Shown one piece after another: positions 16,521 to 25,526 of a DNA stretch of 64,000 nt. The stretch is from Stenotrophomonas rhizophila. Its GTDB lineage: Bacteria; Pseudomonadota; Gammaproteobacteria; Xanthomonadales; Xanthomonadaceae. The stretch lies in assembly GCF_007667275.1 (NCBI RefSeq), contig NZ_VDQT01000001.1, positions 310,001 to 374,000 of the forward strand. The letters are read 5' to 3'. The notes beneath the pieces were generated by a model, which was given only the letters and a program-made list of their open reading frames with translations, did not search any database and was not told where the DNA came from. Position numbers and translations under genes: made by a program. How positions within the stretch are numbered: position 1 is the first letter of the stretch; every line of letters starts with the position of its first letter.

Positions 16521-16722
16521 GAATCCACCTGTGGCGGGACGATTCCTGAAGTGTAACCATTGGCCTGCCGGCGAGTGTGATGCGTCACGTTAATACCGTC
16601 CGACCCGAGCCATGCTCAGCACCGCACCAGCGCGCCCACCGGTAAAAGTACGCACGACAATCCCTGCCGGTCCGCCCGATACTTTTCCTGCCCAATTCGC
16701 TGGAACATGCAGGAGCACTCTC

Positions 16723-17544
16723 ATGGCGATACCGAGCGCGAAGCACGCCTGTTCAAGCTGTTTCCTGGCGGCGCCGCTATCCCTGGTGCTCTGCCTGCTC
16801 TCGGCCAATGCGTCCGCGCAAAAGCAGGATGCGGACGCCATCGCCAAGAAGCTGTCCAATCCGGTAGCCGCGCTCATCAGCGTGCCGTTCCAGTACAACT
16901 ACGACCAGACCTAGGGCGATGACGGCCATCGCAACCTGTTGAACATCCAGCCGGTGGCGCCCTTCTCCCTTTCCGAGCACTGGAACGTCATTTCGCGGAC
17001 GATCCTGCCGGTGGTGTACCAGAAGGATGTCATTCCCGGAACCGACCAGGCCGGGATCGGCGACATCACCCAGAGCTTCTTCTTTTCCCCGAAGAAGGCC
17101 GACGAGGGTGGCCTGGTCTGGGGCGTGGGCCCTGCGATGCTGTTGCCTACCGGAACCGATGACCTGGGCGCCGATACCTGGGGGCTGGGCCCCACCCTCG
17201 TCCTGCTCAAACAGGAAGGCCCTTGGAGCTATGGCGCGCTGGCCAACCATATCGTCGATGTTGGCGGTGGCCGCCGCCGGGTGGGCATCAGCTCCACGTT
17301 CCTGCAGCCGTTCGTGTCACGTGGCATCGGGCAAGGACGCACCGTGGGCATCAACCTTGAGTCGACCTACGACTGGGAAGCCAAGCAATGGACGCTGCCG
17401 CTGAACGTCTTCTACAGCAAGGTGACCAAGCTCGGTTCGCAGATGCTCAGCTACCAGGGCGGCGCGCGCGTATACATGGACACGCCAAGCGGAGGGCCCG
17501 ACTGGGGCGTGCGCTTTACTGTCACGCTGTTGTTTCCTGAGTGA
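16723..17544 (+). pseudogene. Outer-membrane transporter-like protein interrupted by an amber codon
   Basis: ATG 16723 follows AGGAGC at SD distance and encodes a signal peptide (…LCLLSANASAQ) and the mature start DADAIAKKLSNPVAALISVPFQYNY. An in-frame TAG at 16912-16914 stops it. The same frame then continues without interruption (GDDGHRNLLNIQ…) to 17544, ending VTLLFPE. The whole ~273-residue sequence matches proteins often mis-annotated as neuromedin U, probably outer-membrane beta-barrels. A single base change explains the stop, so the gene was lost recently, or the base is a sequencing error. Restart at ATG 16939 would give a product without a signal peptide. Confidence 0.82.
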
Positions 17545-17575
17545 CCCTCCGCCCGGGCCTTTTGATTCCGGTCTA

Positions 17576-17608
17576 GCAGACGTCGCCCTGGCTGGCAGAC
17601 GTCGCCCT
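17576..17608. repeat. 14-bp direct repeat between convergent genes
   Basis: GCAGACGTCGCCCT occurs at 17576-17589 and again at 17595-17608, 5 bp apart, flanked by CTAG/CTAGA. It lies between the amber-interrupted gene and the end of the next minus-strand gene. The origin is unknown; a small local duplication is likely. Confidence 0.6.
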
Positions 17609-17867
17609 AGACTGAATCCGCGTCCAGCAGGCGCTCGACAAACGCTGCCGCGTTGCGCATGACCTCGTCGAAATCCTTGCCTTCGGCCACGTTGGGCTGC
17701 AGCAGGCGGCGCTCACCGATCGCGATCAGGAACACGAAGGCCGGCTTGCCCTGGGGCTGCCAGGCCGTGACGCGGTAGTCGGCGTGACCGTACGTGGCGT
17801 CCATCGTGGCGCTGGCTACCGGCGGATGCGCTGCCTCCGTAGTGGCATCCGGGGTTGGCTCCTCCAT
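17607..17867 (-). CDS. Hypothetical small protein
   Basis: The 86-residue product starting MEEPTPDATT has a folded-looking core (YRVTAWQPQGKPAFVFLIAIGERRLL) and ends LLDADSV. No signal peptide, membrane helix or known motif is seen. A longer open frame reaches 18029, but its extra N-terminus is basic, low-complexity and lacks an SD, so the shorter start is preferred; TTCCGGA before it is only a weak SD. It overlaps the 14-bp repeat by 2 bp. The family is not recognised. Confidence 0.5.
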   Translation of the reverse strand: MEEPTPDATTEAAHPPVASATMDATYGHADYRVTAWQPQGKPAFVFLIAIGERRLLQPNVAEGKDFDEVMRNAAAFVERLLDADSV

Positions 17868-18118
17868 TCCGGAACCGAAGCGCACGGCCCGGGCGGTCGG
17901 GTAGCGGCTATGCCGTCCCCATGCGCCAACCGGCGCTTCGCTCCGCTCGGTCAGGTCCCGCCCCATGCTCGGACTCAGGGGCCGCTCCATCAATCGGTTT
18001 GACGCAGTTCTGGCCATGTGCATTCGCACCTATGCCGCTCACCTGGCTGGAGTCTGTGCTGAATGACGGACCCCGCGCATCAGTAAAGCTACCTACCTGC
18101 ACCTGCGGCAGGCGTGGC

Positions 18119-21100
18119 TCACCAGCGATAACGTGCGCCAATTCGCAGAATCGACTCCGTGTAGTGCTGGCCGCCCTGCTGGTACGCCACGTTCGCCCAT
18201 GCGCTCCAGTCCCGCCCCCACCCGACGTCGAGGCCGAGTTTCAGCTCGTAGCGGTTACCCGGATACAGGTCGCCCAGCTGCACGCCATTGAACGCCAACC
18301 GGTCCGGCACCTGGTCGTGCCACCAGTTCACCGTCACGTAAGGCTGGTAGCGATGCTCGCCGGACACCCACGTGCGGTGCGTGCGCAGGCCAAGCCGCGC
18401 GACCCAGCCCGTGCCGTCGGCGCTGTCAACGCGGGTGCCGTTGACCTCGGTGCTTTCATCGCCCTGGTAGTCAAGGTAGACCAGCTGCAGTTGCGGTTCC
18501 ACGAAGCCGTCGCTGCCCTCCCCCAACCGCAGTGCGTACCCCGCTTCCACCGAGAGCGCCCACATGCGCGCGTCGTAGCGTACGTCGGGAAGCCCGTCAC
18601 CCTGCACGGTGTTGCGATAGCGGCCATGGTTGACCCAACCATCCAGGTACAGCCCCGCCGCCCCGGGCCCGGTGGCATACCAAGTGGTGTAGGCCCCCAG
18701 GCTCCATCCCTCGGTCCTGCCGCGTGAGCGGGCGGGATTGCCGGCGGCACTGGCGTGGTTGCTGGCCGTGCCATGGCCCAGCATTCCGCCAAAGTGCAAG
18801 GTGCCCTGTCCGTGGCCGACCTGCCAGCGCCCGACGTCGCCGCCGGCCTGCACCAGGGTGGCGTCGGTATCGATGTCGAACGCGCGGTCACGACTGCGGC
18901 TGCGTCCGTCGCTGCCGACGACCCGCACCCATGCAGACGCATGGGTCATTTCCTCCGCGACATCGCCGCGCTGGGGCCAGCCGTTTTCACCCAGGCGGTC
19001 ATGGAGGCTGTGCACGAACATGGCGGCGGCCTGGCGCTGGTTGGCCAGGTAGGTGCCGACTTCCGGACGGTACAAGGGCTCGACCTCCCGCAAAGGGGCC
19101 TCGGGCACGACCGGTGGAGGTGCCGGCGGAGGGGGCGGTGCAGGCGGTGCGGGTGGCTCCGGCGGTACGGGTGGCTCGGGAGGCGGGGACGGATCCGGCG
19201 GCGCCGGAGGAATGGGAGGCGTCGGAGGAACCGGAGGCGTCGGGGGTACAGGAGGAACGGGCGGCGGCTGCGGCGGTGGGTCGGTGGGCAGGCGCTGCGA
19301 GGTGAGGAACCACGCGTCCGGGCGGGACGCGTCCCGGCTGCCCCGAACCAGCTGGTACTCGTACGGCCCCTCCACCACGCGCTGCAGCAGCGCGAAGGCG
19401 CCCGCATGGGTAACGGCGCCGCCCTGGGTGTCGACCAGCAGGATGCCATCGCCGGCGGTCAGCGCCCCCTCGCCGCCACTACGACGTACGTGCACCCCGG
19501 TCTGGCCGCTGGCGGTGCCGCCCACGATCACCAGGCGATCCGACGGTGACACATCGCCCGCCAGCCACGTGTTGAAGGTGATTGCCCCGCCCTCGCCCAG
19601 GTAGTCGGCCACCGTTAGTGTCTTGTAACTCTCCAGGCCTTCAGCAGGGCCAAGTGGCAGGCCAAACACGATGTCACTTGCACGGTTGGTCAAGCGGGTC
19701 ACCACCGACGACCCGCTCAACGACCAGCGCGTCGCGGCCTGCAGCTCCATGTCTGACGTGCTGCCCGGCTCGGTCAGCGCGGCGCCGTCGAGCATTGCGC
19801 CGGACGCGGTCATGGCGAGCGTGCCGCTGCGGGTGCCGACGGCGGCCACGGTGAACAGCGTGCCGCTTCCGCCGCGCACGTCCACGCCGTCGGCCAGGCC
19901 CAGCTGCAGGCCTGACCCGGCCACTTCAATGGCCGCCGCCTGCGCGCTCACCAGTTGCCCGCCGGACACCGAGGCACGATTGGACCGGGTGCTGCTCGCG
20001 GTGCTGGAATACAGCCCGGCAGCCTCCGCGCCCTGCGCAAGGATCACGCTGTCAATGGCGGTCAGGCTGCCGCCGGAGATGACCGCAAGGCCATGCGCCA
20101 TCGCGTTGGTGGTGGTCACCGCCGCATCCTGCAGCAGCAGCGTCGGCGTCCCTTCCACGAACGGGCTTCCGGTTGCCACCGCGCCGTAGGCGCCGACGCC
20201 GGAGGTCGTGATTGTGCCGTTGGCAAAGCGAAGCATGCCCATGGTGGACGGTGCGAGCACGGAATGGGAGGCGTGTACGCCGTAAACGCCGTCGGCGGGA
20301 ACCTGCACGTTCACCTGGTCGGCCTCCAGCTCACCACCCAACGCAAACAGCCCCGCGCCCTGGCGCAGGAAGGTGGTGCCGAACGTCGCGCCGCTGGGTT
20401 CGATGGTCCTGACGATGCCGCCGTGGGTGTCGTCGATGGTGAGCACAGAACCGCTGATCGCAACGCGTGACCCCGTGTCGGCGACCACGCCCATGCCGGC
20501 GCCTTGTATGCCCAGGCGGCTGGCGGTGATGTCCGCCCCGCGCGTGGCGGTGATTCCGGTGCCGGCAATGCCGGTGAACGTGATCAATGCGCCATCCACG
20601 GTGCCGGCGGGTACCAGGGTGTTGTCGGCGACGATGCCTGCGGTTCCAGCATTGACCGTGGCCGGATTGCCCAGGCTGAGCTGGGTGGACGCATCGGCGA
20701 ACACGAGCCCGCCGTTGGACAGGTACAGCCCGCTGACGTCGTGGCCGCTGTTGGCGATGCGCGTGCCGTTGCGCGCGTCGATCATGCTGCCCGCCTCCAC
20801 CGCCATCAGTGCGGCGCCGCCGGGCGCGCTGTCGGGACCGCTGAGCGCGATGCTGCTCCCGTCGATCAGCACCACGCGGCTGCCACTGTCGGCCCGGACG
20901 CCGTAGGCGCTGCGCGAAAAGGTCGACACGAGATCAATGCCCAGCGTGACATCGCTTCCCTGCACGGCGCGCATGCCGTAACCGGAGACGTTGTTGCCGG
21001 TGGTGGCATTGTGCATTTCCAGGCGGATGCCGCTGCCAACGGGCTCGGTGAACCGGCTGTTGCTCACGCTGATGCCGAGTACGCCCAAGCCGCTAGCATT

Positions 21101-21421
21101 GAGCTGGATGAGCGTCTGTGGGCCCATCAGCACCTGGCCGCCGTTGATCATGTCGACCGCATGCCGGGTCGACGGGGTGGAGGTGATGACGGTCGCACCC
21201 GGGCGCAGATCCACGCGGGTACCCACGTTGGTTGAAGACACGGCCGGCTGGGTGTTGGTCGCACGCAGCTCGGTCCCGGGCGTGACCTCGCACGTGCCGG
21301 CGGCAAGCGCGATCCGCGCGGTCACCACCACGCAGGGATCCGCGCGTGTCGACTGCGCGAGCCCCAGCGCTGCACCGAGTGCGATCGCTACGCGGCTACC
21401 GCGCGTGGCAATGCTCAGCAT
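18119..21421 (-). CDS. Type V autotransporter with passenger and beta-barrel
   Basis: The 1100-residue protein has a signal peptide (MLSIATRGSRVAIALG…STRADP), a ~680-residue passenger rich in Gly, Ser, Thr and Val of pertactin-like right-handed beta-helix type, a Pro-rich linker of repeated PPxPP units (about residues 710-772), and a C-terminal autotransporter barrel (~815-1100) ending ARYRW with the terminal aromatic residue. It should self-insert in the outer membrane and display the passenger; adhesion or autoaggregation is the usual role. ATG 21421 is chosen because AAGGGA precedes it; the 17-codon upstream extension is Pro/Arg-rich. No protease triad is evident in the passenger. Confidence 0.9.
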   Translation of the reverse strand: MLSIATRGSRVAIALGAALGLAQSTRADPCVVVTARIALAAGTCEVTPGTELRATNTQPAVSSTNVGTRVDLRPGATVITSTPSTRHAVDMINGGQVLMGPQTLIQLNASGLGVLGISVSNSRFTEPVGSGIRLEMHNATTGNNVSGYGMRAVQGSDVTLGIDLVSTFSRSAYGVRADSGSRVVLIDGSSIALSGPDSAPGGAALMAVEAGSMIDARNGTRIANSGHDVSGLYLSNGGLVFADASTQLSLGNPATVNAGTAGIVADNTLVPAGTVDGALITFTGIAGTGITATRGADITASRLGIQGAGMGVVADTGSRVAISGSVLTIDDTHGGIVRTIEPSGATFGTTFLRQGAGLFALGGELEADQVNVQVPADGVYGVHASHSVLAPSTMGMLRFANGTITTSGVGAYGAVATGSPFVEGTPTLLLQDAAVTTTNAMAHGLAVISGGSLTAIDSVILAQGAEAAGLYSSTASSTRSNRASVSGGQLVSAQAAAIEVAGSGLQLGLADGVDVRGGSGTLFTVAAVGTRSGTLAMTASGAMLDGAALTEPGSTSDMELQAATRWSLSGSSVVTRLTNRASDIVFGLPLGPAEGLESYKTLTVADYLGEGGAITFNTWLAGDVSPSDRLVIVGGTASGQTGVHVRRSGGEGALTAGDGILLVDTQGGAVTHAGAFALLQRVVEGPYEYQLVRGSRDASRPDAWFLTSQRLPTDPPPQPPPVPPVPPTPPVPPTPPIPPAPPDPSPPPEPPVPPEPPAPPAPPPPPAPPPVVPEAPLREVEPLYRPEVGTYLANQRQAAAMFVHSLHDRLGENGWPQRGDVAEEMTHASAWVRVVGSDGRSRSRDRAFDIDTDATLVQAGGDVGRWQVGHGQGTLHFGGMLGHGTASNHASAAGNPARSRGRTEGWSLGAYTTWYATGPGAAGLYLDGWVNHGRYRNTVQGDGLPDVRYDARMWALSVEAGYALRLGEGSDGFVEPQLQLVYLDYQGDESTEVNGTRVDSADGTGWVARLGLRTHRTWVSGEHRYQPYVTVNWWHDQVPDRLAFNGVQLGDLYPGNRYELKLGLDVGWGRDWSAWANVAYQQGGQHYTESILRIGARYRW

Positions 21422-21612
21422 GACGGTCCCTTGGCACGGCGCCGCCCGCGGGCGGCCTGCCTGGGCCACCATGGTCCTCCCGCGCCGCAGCGGTGTACCG
21501 CCATTCGTCGGCAGGCACCACCAGTAAATGTACTTACCCGTCCTTCCACGCGCTTTTCATGCGCCGGGTACAACCCTGTGCGCAGTCCGGTTCACGCCGC
21601 GAGGAACGCCCC

Positions 21613-21987
21613 ATGCTGCCCGCCCTGCTCCGACGTATTGCCGTACAGCTGTTCGACAATGGTGTGCTCAGGCTGATCTTCGAGAACACGCGCAACATGG
21701 CGGTGTCCTCGCTGATCACCGCTGCGGGGCTGGAAGTGGTCCGCGCCGGGCCGGGTGACCTGGATCTGGTCAACCCCACGCTGGCCGGCTACGTGGTGGT
21801 CATCATCGGGGTCAGCCTGTTGCTGCTGAACCTGGCCGACGGGCTGTGGCGGCTGAGCCGCATGAAGTCGCACCTGGTCCTGCAGCTCCTGCTGTGTGGC
21901 GCCTACGCCTTCATCTTCTGGCGCGTGGTGTACCTGGTGCTGTACTTCAAGGCCGGTGGCGGGGCGAGCATGAATACCGGCGGCTGA
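21613..21987 (+). CDS. Small inner-membrane protein
   Basis: The 124-residue product has two clear transmembrane segments (YVVVIIGVSLLLLNLADGL at ~60-78 and LVLQLLLCGAYAFIFWRVVYLVLYF at ~88-112) and an amphipathic N-terminus. GAGGAACG upstream of ATG 21613 decides the start against a longer open frame. The function is unknown. It is divergent from the autotransporter and convergent with the amidohydrolase gene, whose stop is 5 bp away. Confidence 0.65.
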   Translation: MLPALLRRIAVQLFDNGVLRLIFENTRNMAVSSLITAAGLEVVRAGPGDLDLVNPTLAGYVVVIIGVSLLLLNLADGLWRLSRMKSHLVLQLLLCGAYAFIFWRVVYLVLYFKAGGGASMNTGG

Positions 21988-21992
21988 TCCGC

Positions 21993-23384
21993 TCAGCGCT
22001 GGTCCTTGAAGATCTTCCCGTCCTTCATGATCACGTTGAAGTTCGCGTCCGGGTTGGTGATCACCGTGATGTCGGCCAGCGGATCACCATCCACCAGCAG
22101 CAGGTCGGCCAGCGCGCCCTCCTCCACCACGCCCAGGCGGCCGGCATACGGGCTGCGCTTGCCGGACAACGCCAGCAGCTCGGCGTTGGTGCCGGTAGCC
22201 ATGATCAGGGTTTCGGCGGGCGTGTACCAGCGGGTCAGGCTGGCCAGGATCTGGTTCTGCTGCGCCGCCAGCGCGCTGGAAAACAGCACGTCGGTGCCGA
22301 AGGCGGTCTTGAGCTTGTACTTGATCGCGAAGCGGTAGGTCTGGTCGGTGCCGGCGAATACCTCCTGCGCCTTCTGCCACTGCTCCGACCCCTGCGGGAA
22401 GGCATTGGCAAGCTCCGGCGGGAACGGCTGGGTACTGAGCCAGGTGCCGGTATCGCGCATGCGCCGCGCGGTGGCGTCGTCCATCAGGCTGGCGTGTTCG
22501 ATGCACTTCACCCCGGCGCGGATGGCGCGCTGGATTGCCTCCGGCGTGTAGGCATGCACGGTGACATAGGTACCCCAGTCGCTGGCCGCCTCCACCGCCG
22601 CGCGCACCTCCGGTTCGGTGAAGGTCACCACGTCCAGCGGACTGTGCGGCGAAGACACCCCGCCGCCGGCGGTGAGCTTGATCTGGCTGGCGCCGCGCAT
22701 CAGCTGCTCGCGCACGCGCACGCGCAGCTCGTCGGGGGTATCGGCGATGGCGCTGTCGCCCAGTACATCGTGGCGTGAACCGGGCTGGCCCAGCGTACGT
22801 GGCAGGTCGGCCGCCTCGCGGAAGTCGCCATGCCCGCTGGTCACGGTGATCATGGCGCCGGAGGGAAAGATGCGCGGCCCTTCCGCATGACCCGCATCGA
22901 TCGCTGCCTTCAGACCCCACACCGCCCCACCCACGTCGCGCACGGTGGTGAAACCACGCAGCAGCGTCTTCTGCGATTCGGCGCCGGCCACGATATTGAT
23001 GTAGCCGGTATCGGCGGTCATCAGCGACTGCATCGGAATGCCGGCAAACATGCTGTGCCAGTGCATGTCGATCAGCCCCGGCATCAGGGTGCGCCCGCGG
23101 CCGTCGATGACCCGCGCCCCAGCCGCGTCGATGGGCGCGGTGGAAATCCGCGCGATGGTGCGGCCCTGGACCAGCACGTTGCTGGGCGCAGACAAGCGTG
23201 CATGGGTGCCATCGAAGATGCGCACGTTGGTGAACAGCACTGCCGCCGGGGCCGCTACAGCGGGTGATGGACCCGCCGCTGCGCCTCCCGGCGCCTGCTG
23301 CGGCAGCGGATGCGCGGCAATGGATGCGACCAGCGCGAAGGAGAGCGCGGCACCCAGCAGACGGCCGGACAGTCTTTCCAACAT
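21993..23384 (-). CDS. Exported metal-dependent amidohydrolase (Xaa-Pro dipeptidase-like)
   Basis: The 463-residue protein has a signal peptide (…FALVASIAAHPLP) and an amidohydrolase barrel: metal-binding HWH in LIDMHWHS, KLTAGGG with the usual carboxylated Lys, His in TVHAYT and EHAS, and metal Asp in FGTDVLF. The C-terminal part has the composite beta-domain ending ADLLLVDGDPLADI. Such periplasmic members act as imidazolonepropionase-like or prolidase-like hydrolases; the substrate is unproven. The start is well supported by GGGGAGTA. It stands alone with its own promoter region. Confidence 0.88.
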   Translation of the reverse strand: MLERLSGRLLGAALSFALVASIAAHPLPQQAPGGAAAGPSPAVAAPAAVLFTNVRIFDGTHARLSAPSNVLVQGRTIARISTAPIDAAGARVIDGRGRTLMPGLIDMHWHSMFAGIPMQSLMTADTGYINIVAGAESQKTLLRGFTTVRDVGGAVWGLKAAIDAGHAEGPRIFPSGAMITVTSGHGDFREAADLPRTLGQPGSRHDVLGDSAIADTPDELRVRVREQLMRGASQIKLTAGGGVSSPHSPLDVVTFTEPEVRAAVEAASDWGTYVTVHAYTPEAIQRAIRAGVKCIEHASLMDDATARRMRDTGTWLSTQPFPPELANAFPQGSEQWQKAQEVFAGTDQTYRFAIKYKLKTAFGTDVLFSSALAAQQNQILASLTRWYTPAETLIMATGTNAELLALSGKRSPYAGRLGVVEEGALADLLLVDGDPLADITVITNPDANFNVIMKDGKIFKDQR

Positions 23385-23470
23385 GGCGGTACTCCCCCGA
23401 GCGATGGTCTGGCTGGTATAGGAGGCGCTGCGTTATAACGGCGTGTACCGTGCACCGCGTTGCGGGATTT

Positions 23471-23491
23471 ACTGGTGGTGTTTTCACCAGT
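23471..23491. repeat. Inverted repeat upstream of the hdeD-like gene
   Basis: ACTGGTG (23471-23477) and CACCAGT (23485-23491) form a perfect 7-bp dyad with a T-rich 7-nt centre. It lies in the 158-bp gap between the divergent amidohydrolase and HdeD-like genes, about 50 bp before the latter. It could be a regulator binding site. Confidence 0.4.
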
Positions 23492-23542
23492 GCATAACGC
23501 CGCGCGCGGGGTAATGGCCCGGTCCCTTCAGGAACGACTGCC

Positions 23543-24136
23543 ATGACCGTGCTGTCCCGCCTTGGCAAGGATCCGGATTCGATCGGCATGGCGATGAAGT
23601 CGAGCTGGCCGCGGCTGCTCATCGTCGGCGTGCTCCTGCTGCTGCTCGGCGCGTTCGGCATCTATGCGTCCTCCTTCATGCTGCGCACCATGACCGTGCT
23701 GATCGCTGGCCTGCTGGTGATCGCCGGCGCGCTGCAGCTGACCGAGGCGTTCCTGCTGCATGGGCTGCCCAGCTTCGCGATGACCATCGCACTGGGCGCG
23801 GCGCAGATCATCGGCGGCATCGCCATCTACACCCACCCGGAATGGGCCGCCTACGCGGTAGCGACGACGGTGGCGGCGGTGCTGGTGGTGCAGGCGATCG
23901 CGCAGATCAGCCTCGCGTTCCGCTTTGCACCCGGCGGCAAGCGCTGGATCTCGCTGGTCTCGGGCCTGATCGCGCTGGTGGCGGCGGTGGTCTGCGTCAG
24001 TGGAGTAGCCTGGGCCGGACGCGCCTCCGCATCGTGGGGCGTGGGGCTGGCGCTGGTGGCGATGGGCGCCGCCTACATCGCCATTGCCCTGCTGTTCCGC
24101 CAGGATCGCGCGCCGGTCGCGGCCGATCCGCGCTAG
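23543..24136 (+). CDS. HdeD family (DUF308) inner-membrane protein
   Basis: The 197-residue protein has six hydrophobic helices in three pairs, with the repeat pattern of HdeD/DUF308 proteins (LLIVGVLLLLLGAFGIYASSFMLR… twice more in diverged form). In E. coli HdeD supports acid resistance at high density; the role here is inferred from the family only. AGGAACG supports the start. The stop overlaps the convergent MipA/OmpV stop by 4 bp. Confidence 0.85.
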   Translation: MTVLSRLGKDPDSIGMAMKSSWPRLLIVGVLLLLLGAFGIYASSFMLRTMTVLIAGLLVIAGALQLTEAFLLHGLPSFAMTIALGAAQIIGGIAIYTHPEWAAYAVATTVAAVLVVQAIAQISLAFRFAPGGKRWISLVSGLIALVAAVVCVSGVAWAGRASASWGVGLALVAMGAAYIAIALLFRQDRAPVAADPR

Positions 24137-25518
24137 AACGCGCCTTCCAGGTAGGTGTAGATGTAGTTGGAGCCGCCATCGACCGTGCCCAGCATCCGCG
24201 CCGAGCCGAAGATGCCCGAGCGGTGCGATACCCCGAAGCCGAAGTACAGCTCGCGCCAGCGCTCGCTGCCGAAGATGTCGCCCACGCTCACGTCGATGCT
24301 GGGGTCCAGGTAGTTCAGCACCTTGGAGGTGTTGCGTTCGCGACGCGCCTGCGACTGCACTTCGGCGTACGGTACGCGTTCGGCGTAAGACACACCGAAG
24401 CCGAAGCCGATCCGGGTCTTGACCCGGTGCGACCACGGGAAGCCGTAGTAGAAGCCTTTCATGTAGGCATCGATCTGCCAGGCGTCCGGCTGGTAGCCAC
24501 GTTCTTCATGGCGGAGCACGCCGACATACCCGACCAGGTCCAGCGGCCAGCCGTTGAGACCGGACACGAACGGCCGGCCGACGTGCACGCCCCAGATGTC
24601 GGTCGGATCGTCGTCGTTGAGGCTCACGCAGCTGAAGGTCATGATCTTGACCAGGTGGCAGCCCTCGTCCGAATCGCGGCCGTAGAACACCTTGACGTAG
24701 GTAGGCGTGTCCTCCTTGTCCCAGCGCACCTGGCCATTGCCGAAGTCGTAGGCGGCGCCCAGCATGCCGCCCCACTCGACGTTGCTGTCCGCCAGCGGGC
24801 TGCTGCGCACTGCGCTGGAATAGCGCTTGGCGAACACGCCGCCGAGAAGGCTCCAGTTCTGCAGGATGCGGTAGCGTCCGTACAGCCCCGCCGTGACATC
24901 CACGCCGCTGCCGGCCGAGTACGCGCTGCGTTCCGCGGTGACTTCGTAGTCTTCCACCCCGAAGTAGTAGTCATTGAGCTTGGCGCTGCGCCAGCCCAGG
25001 CTGATCACCGGCTGCAGCGCCCAGCGGTCGCCGCGCCAGGTGTGGCCGTAGGCGGCTCGGACCTCGGTGCCATTGGAGCTGCCGGAGATGTCCTGGCGCA
25101 CGCTGAGGTCCAGCGCGTGGTCGTTGCGCTTGAAGTAATACCGTGCGCCGATATCCGCTTCGCTGTTGCGGGTTTCCATGCCCTGCAGGATGTCCGGCGT
25201 CTCGTCTTCCGGGTAGCCTTCCAGCCGCCGTTCGACGAACAGTTCAAGACCCTGGTCCTCGCGCGTGGCGAAACGCACGCCGGCTGCATTGGAGCGCAGG
25301 AAGAAGCGCTCGCCTTCATACAGGTACAGCGGCATCAGGTCGACGCGATCGTCCGCGCCCTTGTACGGCGAGGTTTCGATCCGGCCCAGGAAACCCAGCC
25401 CGGCACTGCCGGGCTCTTCCAGGATGGTGCCCAGCATGGCGTCCTGCGCGGCCAGCGGTGCCGACGCGGCCAGGGCGGCGGCCAGCACGGCGAGTCGATA
25501 TCGGGATTGGGCGCGCAT
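24133..25518 (-). CDS. MipA/OmpV family outer-membrane protein
   Basis: The 461-residue protein has a signal peptide (LAVLAAALAASAPLAAQDA) and the MipA/OmpV barrel: GFLGRIETSPYKGADDRVDLMPLYLYE near the start, alternating aromatic strands, and a C-terminal YTYLEGAF ending in Phe. In E. coli MipA links the transglycosylase MltA to the sacculus; others act as porin-like receptors. It is somewhat longer than typical members. A near-perfect TAGGAGG precedes the ATG. It lies 8 bp after the DcaP-like porin gene and is probably the last gene of the efflux/porin series. Confidence 0.83.
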   Translation of the reverse strand: MRAQSRYRLAVLAAALAASAPLAAQDAMLGTILEEPGSAGLGFLGRIETSPYKGADDRVDLMPLYLYEGERFFLRSNAAGVRFATREDQGLELFVERRLEGYPEDETPDILQGMETRNSEADIGARYYFKRNDHALDLSVRQDISGSSNGTEVRAAYGHTWRGDRWALQPVISLGWRSAKLNDYYFGVEDYEVTAERSAYSAGSGVDVTAGLYGRYRILQNWSLLGGVFAKRYSSAVRSSPLADSNVEWGGMLGAAYDFGNGQVRWDKEDTPTYVKVFYGRDSDEGCHLVKIMTFSCVSLNDDDPTDIWGVHVGRPFVSGLNGWPLDLVGYVGVLRHEERGYQPDAWQIDAYMKGFYYGFPWSHRVKTRIGFGFGVSYAERVPYAEVQSQARRERNTSKVLNYLDPSIDVSVGDIFGSERWRELYFGFGVSHRSGIFGSARMLGTVDGGSNYIYTYLEGAF

Positions 25519-25526
25519 GTGGCCTC

